Shown here in pieces: positions 17,148-25,525 of a DNA stretch of 25,525 nucleotides (its first letter is position 1; the number at the start of each line of letters is the position of its first letter). Both the position numbers and the translations under genes were made by a program. The notes beneath the pieces were generated by a model that saw only the letters and a program-made list of their open reading frames with translations, made no database searches and was not told the DNA's origin. This DNA comes from Plantago elongata (lineage: Eukaryota; Streptophyta; Magnoliopsida; Lamiales; Plantaginaceae): contig JAYMSP010002218.1 of NCBI GenBank assembly GCA_036897095.1, positions 1-25,525 on the forward strand, in the 5' to 3' direction.

Positions 17148-18355
17148 TGGAGGTTTGGACCAAAGAAAGAGAGGCTGCTAGATTACGGGCCAGTTTTAAT
17201 GCGTTATTGTCAGAAGTACATTACGTGAATAAATTATGTGCTGAGAGAAAGGAAGCAGAAAGTTCTCTTAAGGAAAAAGTGGAAGAAGATAGAAGAATGT
17301 GATGCCCATAGATCACAGTTGAAATCAGTATATAATGCATTGCTTAAAGCAAATATGGTAGGATCTCTTTATGTCCTTTCCCTTCCTCACACATTAGCTA
17401 CACAGGCATGCATAGTTGCATATGTTTCCTCCCAAACAAAATATTACTGAGAGATTAGACATTGTTAGTTTCACATTGATAGTATTTGATAATCTTATAT
17501 ATGATCTGAAGGGTGCTTGTGAAACTGATGTTATCTGCATCAGATTGCTGCATGTGTAAATATTCAAATACTGTGGATTACCACTACGGCTCTGTTTACC
17601 ACTACCTTTTCAGCTAGTTTATTTTTAGCTCCATGAGATTTTTTAATAAAAAAACTCGTGACATGAACGCGCAGCTTTTTTATGAAAAGTTAGCTGGTTT
17701 GAGAAACTAACCATGATCTCGTTGAAATAAAAAACTACCTAACCAGCTACTACTAGCTAATTATTCAGCTACCAGCTACCTTTTTAGCTAGTTTTGCTAA
17801 ACATGTGTCCGTATCGCTTGGGTATTATACTGTATATATAAGGTATTATTGGAAACCTTTTTAACAAAAACTTGGTAATAAATCGGAAGACACAAATACC
17901 GGATGTCTAATTGAGGTGAAAAGAATCCAATTTTGTATATGAGTAGAAATGATATGAGGTTGTACATAAGAATATTCAATTAATATGTGCTGACTGCTGA
18001 TGAGTTATTTTGTGCAGCAGGTCTCTGACCAACCCATGATGTAGACTGTAGTTGATCCTTCGTTAGGAATTCAAATATATAACTTAAATAGTTTATGAAT
18101 GTATGATTAAAATCGAGAGAATTTTACTATTGTGTTTAGTCTTAATTTGTATGCAAATCTTTGTTAATCTTTTCTTCTTCTTATATTTGTAGGATGCTGC
18201 TGCTTTCTGGAGTCGGCAACCCTTAGCAGTGTGGGAGTACACATCGAGCTATATATAATTCAAGCATATTATTGGTGTTGTCCTTGCCTTGTCAAGCAAT
18301 GCACAAAAACTCATTCGCAATGAAGTTGCAGCTTTCTCCACTGGAAGGCAGTGCA
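17148..18355 (+). pseudogene. AUGMIN subunit 5 (AUG5) gene fragment, broken
   Basis: Two exon-like pieces match the middle of plant AUGMIN subunit 5, part of the eight-subunit complex that recruits gamma-tubulin to spindle and cortical microtubules. Exon A (17148-17357) follows a TTGCAG acceptor and encodes [20 protein letters not shown] and then [15 protein letters not shown] one-base gain in an A-run near 17277 shifts the frame, after which [20 protein letters not shown] and LLKANM are read. The donor ATG|GTAGGA opens an 835-bp intron ending TTTGTAG at 18192. Exon B starts DAAAFWSRQPLA at 18193, meets an in-frame TAA at 18256-18258, and continues in the same frame with SSNAQKLIRNEVAAFS before similarity fades. 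The retained intron shows a DNA-level copy, not a retrocopy. The match is from memory of the family. Confidence 0.72.
17588..17810. mobile_element. MITE in the intron of the AUG5-like fragment
   Basis: The left end GGCTCTGTTTACCA and the reverse complement of the right end GGACACATGTTTAGCA are similar, and the 223-bp body is full of AGCTAGTT/ACCAGCTA repeats in both orientations. This is the look of common plant Harbinger- or hAT-type MITEs with a GTTTAGC-like terminus. No target-site duplication could be assigned and the superfamily is open. Confidence 0.55.
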
Positions 18356-18770
18356 ATTCTCCAAAACCAGTTTCACTTTGAAGGCATCGGGTAAGGAAGT
18401 ACCAAGCATGTGGCGTAGACACAGGATTGAGATCGACGCAAAAGCGTGATCCTGGCGTTGGATTATGTGTCTCCACTTGTATAGAATGTTACTTGAGATT
18501 GTGCGTCCCCCTGATTTATAGTATTTGTTCATACTCAGATTCAAATGAAATGCACGTCAAGGCTGTGTGTCCTCTGACATTGTATTGTTGTTACCTAAGT
18601 TAAAGAGTGAGTTCTTCCCTTTATCACTCACAATATTTGTAAATTTTCTGCCCTAACCTGTAGGGAATTAGTCTAGCTAACTTCATTTCTGTATCTTTTT
18701 TTCCATTTGAGAATCCGAAAATCTTAGAAACAAGTTTCCATTTAAATACGACATATATTATTAATAAAAC
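18356..18770. other. Spacer after the AUG5-like fragment
   Basis: It may contain further, unrecognisable remains of the AUG5-like copy. Frames here are short. I see no gene or repeat with confidence. Confidence 0.4.
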
Positions 18771-18778
18771 CACTAATG

Positions 18779-19114
18779 TTATTAATCAAAACATCTATAT
18801 TATTAACGAGATGATTATTATTATGATATCTTCGTCTCATCAAACTTCTAATGTATGGTGCGTTGTTTTATGCGAAAAGTTAAAATAATGATAAAAATGA
18901 AGAAGATGGGGAAAAGTGTACTTTTAATGTTAAAATTTGTAATTTTTGTATAAAATTGAAATTGTTTATTATTTGTTAGTGGTGGAGTAACTTTCTTTTT
19001 TAGTTATGTATGAAGTTTGATGGGACGGCTAAAAATGACAAATGTATAAAGTTTGTTGGGACAGAAGGAATATAAAAATACTAACATTGAGAACATAGAT
19101 GTTTTGATTAATAA
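18779..19114. repeat. Outer inverted repeats around a nested MITE
   Basis: TTATTAATCAAAACATCTAT at 18779-18798 has its exact reverse complement at 19095-19114. Similarity continues imperfectly on both sides. The two arms enclose the Stowaway-like element, so they are the ends of an older element into which it inserted, or a fold-back. Confidence 0.7.
18826..19073. mobile_element. Stowaway-like MITE (Tc1/mariner type)
   Basis: The left end TATCTTCGTCTCATCAAACT and the reverse complement of the right end, ATTCCTTCTGTCCCAACAAA, both resemble the CTCCCTCCGTCCCA terminus of plant Stowaway MITEs. The body (~248 bp) is AT-rich and noncoding, with TA at both edges. Divergence makes it an old copy. 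Confidence 0.6.
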
Positions 19115-19771
19115 TATCGATAATATTCTCAAAAATATATGTAAGTCTCTAAATAAATGATCTAGATACCGTCTTTTAGAAGACTTTCTTAAACATTAAA
19201 CTCCGTTGGTATGAATTTTCTCAATTTGGTTGAAGAATGTGGCCATGATAAGGGGAAAATTCGCTCCAGAACCTAATTGAGGGGCAAACTTTAAATTGCG
19301 ACCCAGTAAATGAAATGTTTATAAAAAATGACCTGAGTTATATTATAGAGTGAAAAAAAAGTTGTATCATAAAGTGTAAATAATACATAGGTCGTTGTAT
19401 AAAATATGGAAGTCGGAGTTGGAAGTTGGAGATCAAAATGGAGAAAGAAGCGGATCACGGTGGAGAAAGGAGTAACGGAGAAAGCCAGAGGAAGAACTGG
19501 AGAGAAAGCTGTTCAATTGACTTGGATTTTATTTTTATATTTTGGAGTTTTTACTCTATATATAATATTTACAATACTCAGATAACCGGCTATTAAATAG
19601 CGAAAGTTGTATATGTTGTCCGATTCATAGAAATGGATAAACGGACCGAATCCACGGATACATGGGCAGCCCTAATCCTCACGCACTCCTGAGCCACTTA
19701 AACCCTTGTACCTCCATTTCTTCTTCTTATTCTTGACACCTGATCCTCTGAAATAAAACAAGGGTACACAC
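19115..19771. other. Intergenic region upstream of the MORF gene
   Basis: Nothing is recognisable as a gene. 19380-19510 is purine-rich (GGAGAAAG repeats). Bases 19630-19680 (GGATAAACGGACCGAATCCACG then CATGGGCAGCCCTAATCC) look like a fragment of a dispersed repeat, but I cannot define its ends. The MORF core promoter lies in the last 100 bases. Confidence 0.4.
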
Positions 19772-19779
19772 TAGGGTTT
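19772..19779 (+). promoter_or_regulatory. Telo box in the MORF leader
   Basis: TAGGGTTT lies 40 bases before the ATG, as does the one before the BED gene. In plants telo boxes near the start mark many genes for organelle biogenesis and translation. Confidence 0.5.
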
Positions 19780-19819
19780 ATCCATCTATCAATCAATCAT
19801 TTCATTTCTAGTCCCAACA

Positions 19820-22189
19820 ATGGCGACTCGCTACATAACTCGTTCTCTCTTCACATCCACCAAGCAATCCATCACCTCTACCGTCTACCGCTCCTACTCC
19901 GCCACCACCTCCCTCGTCCCCAACTATTCAACATCCTCCTCTCTCCTTACACGCCTCCGCCCTCTAGTTGCCGCTACCACCTCCCTCCGTCGCGGTTCCC
20001 CTCTCTTCGCCACTCGGAGTTTGTCCACTCAACCGAACAATAATTCGCTCAGCGACCCTAACCCTAACTGGTCCAACCGTCCCCCAAAGGAGACCATTCT
20101 GCTCGATGGTTGCGACTTCGAACACTGGCTTGTTGTAATGGAGAAGCCTGAAGGTGATCCTACTAGAGATGAGATTATTGATAGTTACATCAAAACCTTG
20201 GCCATGGTCGTCGGAAGGTCCATTTCTCACCTTTTCTCTCTTCTAATTATGTGTTTACATTCATTTTAGGTAGGTGTTTCCATTTGTATTTTTTATATGT
20301 ACTTGAATTGAATTGAATTATCTCCTGTTTTCATTTGTATTTTTTTTTATATATACTGTATGTAGATTATTGGGCTCATCTTGGTAGTATAATTGTTGTG
20401 ATTTTGAGCATTTGTTTGGATTGCATTCCAAACCAGTTAGGGATTAATTTTCTTCTATTCAGCTTCCATCTGAATTGCTCCTCATAGATTTTTGATAGTT
20501 GCATCAAAACTTTGCCTTGGTTGGACTGATCCTTAACTGTGGTGATTTTTGGCAAATTTATGGGATGCATTGTTTGGATTGAATTCCGAATGAGTTGGAG
20601 ATTATTTTCAAGACCTTGTCAAGTATTACTAAAGTTCCTTGCATTTATGTACCCTATTCAGTCTCTTTGTGGAATTCATCATATGGAACATTCAGATGTT
20701 GCTGTTGCTCCCTATTTTAGGTTCATACTTCATTGGTGCGTAGACTTTTCTGCACTAGTTTAAGGTCCAGTCAGTGTGTGTTATGGGAGGAGTCTTGCTC
20801 TTTTTTGTTTGTTCATACTAAGACTTGTTGCTTAAGTGCTCTGTGTTCCATATTTTGGGTTATAGATCTAATAGATAGTTGACACATTGCAGTGAGGAGG
20901 AGGCCAGGCAGAAGATATATTCTGTTTCCACTAGGCATTATTTTGCCTTTGGAGCCTTGGTGTCTGAAGAACTTCATTACAAGTTGAAAGGTAATTAATT
21001 CAAATTTTGTTTTCTAATCAACTGACTTGTGGCATATCTGAAACATTCAGTTGTTAATATAGTTTTTTAATCTTCTATGCAGAGCTGCCTAAAGTTCGGT
21101 GGGTGCTTCCTGATTCATACCTGGATGTCAAAAATAAGGATTACGGAGGTATGGGGGCTCAATCCACTGTCTGTTGTTTTGCATGGTTATACTTATACCT
21201 GTTTGTGTTATAAAACCCTCATACCACTTCATTTTGTATCATCTCCTACAGTAATCTGATCTATTTAATTTATGCATCTATCTTACATTCGATCGCTCAG
21301 AATGTCAGATCATTCTTTTGTTTATCTTTCATTGGCCATGCATTTATTTTCAAGCTCATGTTGGGGTCTTGTTTATGTAAAAGCTCCATACTGGGTTATA
21401 CATTGATCCCTTCAATGGTAGTACTAGATTTTATGCGAAATCATGATTTATTATTTTGTATTTAAAGGGACTTTTCTGTTATGAATGGTATGATTCATTG
21501 TCTTTTCGTGTAACATTTGTTTGCTTTTCTATTTTGCTTGTTTATAACTAGATGTTTTTGCTCGATATTTGTGTTATTTTGTAGGGGAACCTTTTATCAA
21601 TGGAGAAGCCGTTCCATATGACCCCAAGTATCATGAGGAGTGGGTAAGGAACAATGCTCGTGCCAATGAAAGGAACAGGCGCAATGACAGGCCTCGCAAT
21701 TTTGATAGGTCTAGAAACTTTGATAGACGAGAAGGCCCACCCGGATCAATGCAGCCCAACAACCGTCAACCTCACATGCAGCACCAGCAACCAAACATGC
21801 AGCCATCACAGCCCAACAACCGTCAACCTCACATGCAGCACCAGCAACCAAACATGCAGCTGTCACAGCCCAACTATGGTGGAGGTGCACCTCAAGCTAT
21901 GGGAAACTACCCACCACAAAACCAGTATGGCAATGGTCCCCATTATCAACCCGGCCCAGGACCCAATAACAACTTCAATCAAAACATGGGACCTGGATCT
22001 GGACCAAACCCAGGTCTGGGACAAAATCCAATGAACTATTCCCAAAATCCTGGATATGGTGGACAACATCAAAGTGGCTATGCGACAAATGCAAGACAGA
22101 ATCAGAGATATGAACCAAATGTTGGTGGGTCTGCATATGGAAATCAAAATGTCCCGGGAAGAGACATGCCCCATCATCCTACTTACTGA
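19820..22189 (+). CDS. MORF8: Multiple organellar RNA editing factor, MORF8/RIP1-like
   Basis: Join 19820-20217, 20893-20990, 21083-21148 and 21585-22189, 388 residues. All introns are GT...AG and the frame is kept across every junction. Residues 1-70 are rich in Ser, Thr and Arg without acidic residues, as in a mitochondrial or dual transit peptide. The MORF box (about 85-200) has [18 protein letters not shown], then [39 protein letters not shown] and [18 protein letters not shown] proteins dimerise through this box and bind PPR editing factors to support C-to-U editing in mitochondria and plastids. The C-terminal ~160 residues are Gln/Asn/Pro/Gly-rich and probably disordered, the mark of MORF8/RIP1 and close relatives. 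It includes a 19-residue tandem duplication. The length fits Arabidopsis MORF8 (about 395). Assignment to MORF8 rather than another long member is likely, not certain. Confidence 0.92.
20409..20612 (+). repeat. Exon echo and degenerate duplication inside MORF intron 1
   Basis: TTGATAGTTGCATCAAAACT at about 20491-20510 closely repeats TTGATAGTTACATCAAAACC from the end of exon 1 (about 20178-20197). Around it, GTTTGGATTGCATTCCAAA (from 20414) and GTTTGGATTGAATTCCGAA (from 20573) are a second related pair about 160 bases apart. The intron thus seems partly built by local duplication that took in exon sequence. Confidence 0.6.
21752..21865 (+). repeat. 57-bp tandem duplication in MORF exon 4
   Basis: Units 21752-21808 and 21809-21865 start CAGCCCAACAACCGTCAACC and differ only near the end (CCATCA versus TGTCA region). 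They encode residues 244-262 and 263-281, [17 protein letters not shown] plus two residues each. A third partial unit starts at 21866. The near identity means a recent event. Confidence 0.95.
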
Positions 22190-23090
22190 ACAATCTTGTA
22201 GTTGATATGAACGGTTGTCATTGTAATCCTAGGACTATACTTCTGAATTTCTCTGTCCTTTGATAATCCTGCTAAATGTTTTCCTATTAGTGCAGCACTG
22301 CAGCCTATTGATTGAGTGTCTTTTCCTGGGAAATATCGAGTCTATTTAATCTTTGGAATATCACTTAGTAGTCATGTTACCGTGGAACGGTGGGATGTCT
22401 GGAATGTATAAAATATAAAATGACATTGTTGTTTACGTACCTATTTTGTCATGAAATGTATACTGCAATGGTTTGCTATAAACATTTGAACTTTATCCTT
22501 GTTATCAATTTTTAGCACTGGGGCAAGTTATTTGGTTGAACGAACAAAGCATTGTTGTCTTTGCTTTTCAGGTCTTTTAAGTTTTGTACTAGTATTAGTC
22601 CGTAAGTTACTTTTAATAATAAATAGAACGAAAATGATAAAATAAATTTGTTGAAAAAATAAAGTAGTCAAAATTTATGTAAATAAATTTGATCATGGTG
22701 TTGGATGATAGTCCATTCTTCATCCAATATATTATCATTGAGTATTTATTATTAACTAAATAAAATATAAAAAATAGAATTTCACCATACCATCTATTAA
22801 TTAGTAACAGGCATATATATATTTTTCGAAAAAATAAAGTATCCTCAAATGTTACCAAAATAAATACAAGACGATATATACAACTCAACTCAATCAATAC
22901 AGTTGTTCACTACAATCTCCGTGTGGTATATGTGTTGTCATCTACTACATACATAAAAAGGAAATTATACAAACATAAATTCACATGTTACAGTTATTTT
23001 TTTTTCAACCCACCATTTCCCAACAACCCGCGATTACGCATCAACCTACCAAAGACACAAAATTATATTCTACAAACATAATTTTGTATG
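22190..23090. other. MORF 3' UTR and AT-rich spacer
   Basis: 3' UTR is probable to about 22450-22600. From 22600 the sequence becomes very AT-rich, with no gene or clear repeat. Confidence 0.5.
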
Positions 23091-23415
23091 GCCCGTTATA
23101 GATGAAAAAAAGTAGAGAAAAGAGTTTACCACCTATAGAGCATCAACCAGATACATACCCCTTCTCCGCCCATATCGTCATGGATATCAAGAAAGTACAG
23201 AGAAGATCGAATACAATTTTTCAGTTTGTGACCACCCCCACTCCCCCTCCAGGATGGGGGTGGGGCTTGTTATGGAGATTTAGAAAGTAAAGAGAAGATC
23301 GAAGAAAGTTTTCCACCCGGAGCGTATCAGATCACCACAGGCCCGTTATGTATCAAGAAGTAGATTGAAGATCGAAGAGGTTTTCCCGGCCTAGAAGCAT
23401 ATGAAGACCCCCCGA
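23091..23415. repeat. Degenerate tandem array, four units of ~76-89 bp
   Basis: Units start near 23091, 23176, 23265 and 23341. Each has a variant of GCCCGTTATGTATCAAGAAG, then GTAAAGAGAAGATCGAAGAA, and three have TTTTCCAC or similar followed by an AGCATATGA-like stretch. Unit 2 also carries a 9-bp hairpin (23232-23240 with 23255-23263). No ORF spans it. I do not recognise the repeat. Confidence 0.6.
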
Positions 23416-24362
23416 ACCCCAAACGGAAAAAATGTAGTTTTTACTAACTTAATCATCATAAAATGTTGTTGTTGAGTTTTATAACAAAGATATGGAATGG
23501 GTTCAAGTATATGTCAGACGGGCCCGAACATTATTATTTCAAACGCGGTTGAATTCGGGTTGGACCAGTCCTTCCAGCCAGAGGCCATAGAAGAGAACCC
23601 TAATACCTCATCCAATCAATGAAATATTATACATAAAGAAATGAAAATTTGAAGTGTTCACATATAAAATGTATTTGATAGAATCATATACATACATGTA
23701 AAGAACAACACACTACCAATTAGTTCATGTGTATCTCTTCTATCTTCTAGAACTGAAAAGAGTATATCAAATATGGATCCAAAGGTACTTCTACTAAAGT
23801 AATGTCTATGACTTGGCATGTCAAATTGCTATGATTGGTCATATATAAATCTTCTAATTTCATATATGGAGTGAAAATGGTTTAAATTAAATAGTTGAAA
23901 TAAAAGCAAATCGGAATAAAAGTTAACCTTATAGATCTTTATAAAAATTTCAAGTATAATCAAAATTCGCATACACACATGCATTTTATTTACTACTAAG
24001 TCGCAAGGTAATTTAGTCACATTTTCAGTGACAACACCAACTCATCTAATTTACGTGATAGTGGAGAACGAACACGTGCTCAAGTTTATTATTTTATATC
24101 CCAGTTGTGCAGTGTGAACTTTAACTCTACATTTTTTTTTGCACCAATTTTTACTTATTAAAAATCCCAAAGATATGATATTCCTGGTATCCAAGTCAAA
24201 TATGTATCGAATAATATTTTACAGCCATTGCAACCCAATATGATGGAGCTTATTATAAAATATAGAACAATCAAATAAATAAATGAGCAATTCAAGAAGA
24301 ATATGTGTAGAGTTGTATTTAAGTACACAATATTATATTATAGACAACAAAGTGTAACATAT
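23416..24362. other. AT-rich intergenic stretch
   Basis: Mostly AT-rich. A less AT-rich patch at 23510-23620 (GGGCCCG, AACCCTAA) has promoter-like words but no open frame follows. I see no gene. Confidence 0.4.
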
Positions 24363-24424
24363 TTAGTCGCTTCACTCCAACCAATAGGTCGGAGGTTAGA
24401 GTCACCTTTGTCGTTTAAAAAAAA
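24363..24424 (+). mobile_element. Possible SINE relic (tRNA-like box B)
   Basis: CCAACCAATAGGTCGGAGGTTAGAGTCACC (24377-24406 region) resembles the box B part of tRNA-derived plant SINEs (GGTTCGAGTCACC in intact copies), followed by a short A-run. Box A and a proper body are not seen, so it is at best a fragment. Confidence 0.35.
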
Positions 24425-25019
24425 TAGTACATGATTATATTATCTAATATTATTGTTAGTCGACTTTAATAAAACTTGTGTTTATAAATCCTATTTTTTT
24501 TAGAATATATGGATGGATAAAGATAAACTGTTTCACAAACTATAAGATTGCGAAGGAGACTGTTTTTTTTTAATAGAATAGTAAAACTATATTTTCTTTT
24601 TTAGCGAGATTATCCTTATGCTCTTTTTTTTATTTTTTTTGAGTGGACATTAATAAAAAAACAAAAACAAATTTAAACGAAAAAAATCTTTTTTTCTATA
24701 TTTTATGTTTTCAAACCTTATCATCCACCCATAGCGCCATTAGACAATATTAAGAACTCCTATTGGACATACAATTTTTTCAATTGACATAAATATAGGT
24801 AGATAACACAAAGTCTTTACTTTTCAACCAAAGTCAAAAATTAAACTTATTGCTTCAAACGTATTTATAAACTAAATATTTTCACTTCTAATCATTACAT
24901 CGGTCGTTTTTAGCTTTCCAAATAAACCAGATTACACAATGCCAAGCCGTTAGCCACATTTACTTATATATACTTGGGCGTCACTAAGTTAAGTTAGAGA
25001 ATTCCATTAAATCATCCAT
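24425..25019. other. AT-rich spacer before the CACTA end
   Basis: Long A and T runs (24480-24700). No gene, RNA or defined repeat is recognised. Confidence 0.5.
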
Positions 25020-25525
25020 CACTACAAGAAAGAAGGCGAATTGCGACGCTATATAGCGACGAATCACTAAGAAATCCGTCGCTATTTCTGGCGATGGATA
25101 AAAGTATCCGTCGCTATTTAGCGACGGATAATTTATCCGTCGCTAATTAGCGACGGATAATTTTATCCGTTGCCAGTTTATCAGATTGAAAAATAAAAAA
25201 AAAAGAAAATATTTTTTTTCTATCCGTTGCTAAATAGCGACGGATAAATCTATATGTCGCTAAGTTATTTACTAAAATCGATTTTCAGTTCCACAGTTCA
25301 ACAGTTCATTTCTTTCTTTTCTTCTCCTTCTCTCATTTCCGTTTCTTCTCCCGTTTTATCGTCTCTGCCACCGCCGTCCGCGTCTCCCCCGTCGCCGCCT
25401 GTCTTGGTACTCCATCTCTACTCCACCTCCATCTCTCAATTCGGAAGGTATTTAGCAAAACCCTTACTATTTCAAATTTGAGGATTTTTGTGATTTTGAA
25501 GTGTTTGAGTATGTAGTTAGTTTGA
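25020..25525 (+). mobile_element. Terminus of a CACTA (En/Spm-type) DNA transposon
   Basis: CACTACAAGAAA at 25020-25031 is the canonical terminal sequence of plant CACTA elements. It is followed, as expected, by subterminal repeats of TAGCGACGGATAA in both orientations, at least nine copies between 25045 and 25262, two pairs forming palindromes. Transposase of this superfamily binds such subterminal repeats. From about 25290 the DNA is pyrimidine-rich, resembling a 5' leader. The other terminus and any transposase are outside the window. Confidence 0.85.

Noticed and set aside
21654..22034. 126-codon frame in MORF exon 4
   Set aside because: Out of frame with the spliced MORF reading; its regular Thr/Ser/Cys repeats are produced by the 57-bp duplication.
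14387..22189. A functional cluster of PPR and MORF genes for organellar editing
   Set aside because: The PPR protein is P-class without editing domains, and plant nuclear genes are rarely clustered by function; proximity is likely chance.
23231..23265. G-quadruplex in the C-rich/G-rich stretch
   Set aside because: Each strand lacks four closely spaced G-tracts; a simple 9-bp hairpin explains the pattern.
23091..23415. CRISPR-like array
   Set aside because: Units are degenerate, there are no conserved repeats separated by unique spacers, and the host is a plant.
25254..25481. 75-codon Ser/Pro-rich frame in the CACTA end
   Set aside because: It begins within the subterminal repeats and translates a pyrimidine-rich leader; no coding evidence.

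Overview
The window is plant nuclear DNA from a eudicot. Spliced genes with GT...AG introns, an R1-type NLR, a P-class PPR gene, an organellar RNA-editing factor (MORF) and abundant AT-rich transposon debris all point that way. The R1-type (late-blight-resistance-like) NLR and the CACTA end with ACGGA/TCCGT repeats fit an asterid (Lamiales or Solanales); that placement is inference.

Layout. 1-3240: the 5' half of a decayed Ty1/copia retrotransposon on the minus strand (LTR, gag, zinc knuckle, protease, integrase), cut by the left window edge before reverse transcriptase. 3367-3678: a 162-bp tandem duplication. 3842-4430: a hAT-like non-autonomous element with a 7-of-8 target-site duplication. 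5009-6412: a two-exon BED zinc-finger gene behind a TGGGCY/telo-box promoter. 8458-11565: an intact, uninterrupted CC-NLR with an unusual acidic, membrane-anchor-like tail. 12706-14312: a ~1.6-kb element with long inverted arrays of ~30-bp repeats and a GC-rich, possibly captured core; its right end lies ~75 bp upstream of the next ATG. 14387-16054: an intact intronless PPR gene. 17148-18355: a broken copy of part of AUGMIN subunit 5 with its intron, which holds a MITE. 18779-19114: a Stowaway-like MITE nested between outer inverted repeats. 19820-22189: a four-exon MORF8/RIP1-like gene. 23091-23415: a degenerate ~80-bp tandem array. 25020 to the end: one terminus of a CACTA (En/Spm-type) element.

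The genes do not form an operon-like unit. PPR and MORF proteins both act in organellar RNA metabolism and lie about 4 kb apart, but clustering is not expected in plant nuclear genomes and I read it as coincidence. The four intact genes are all on the plus strand. Much of the space between them can be assigned to transposons. No CRISPR array, tRNA or rRNA gene was recognised. Boundaries of mobile elements are read by eye and are approximate unless a duplication is described.
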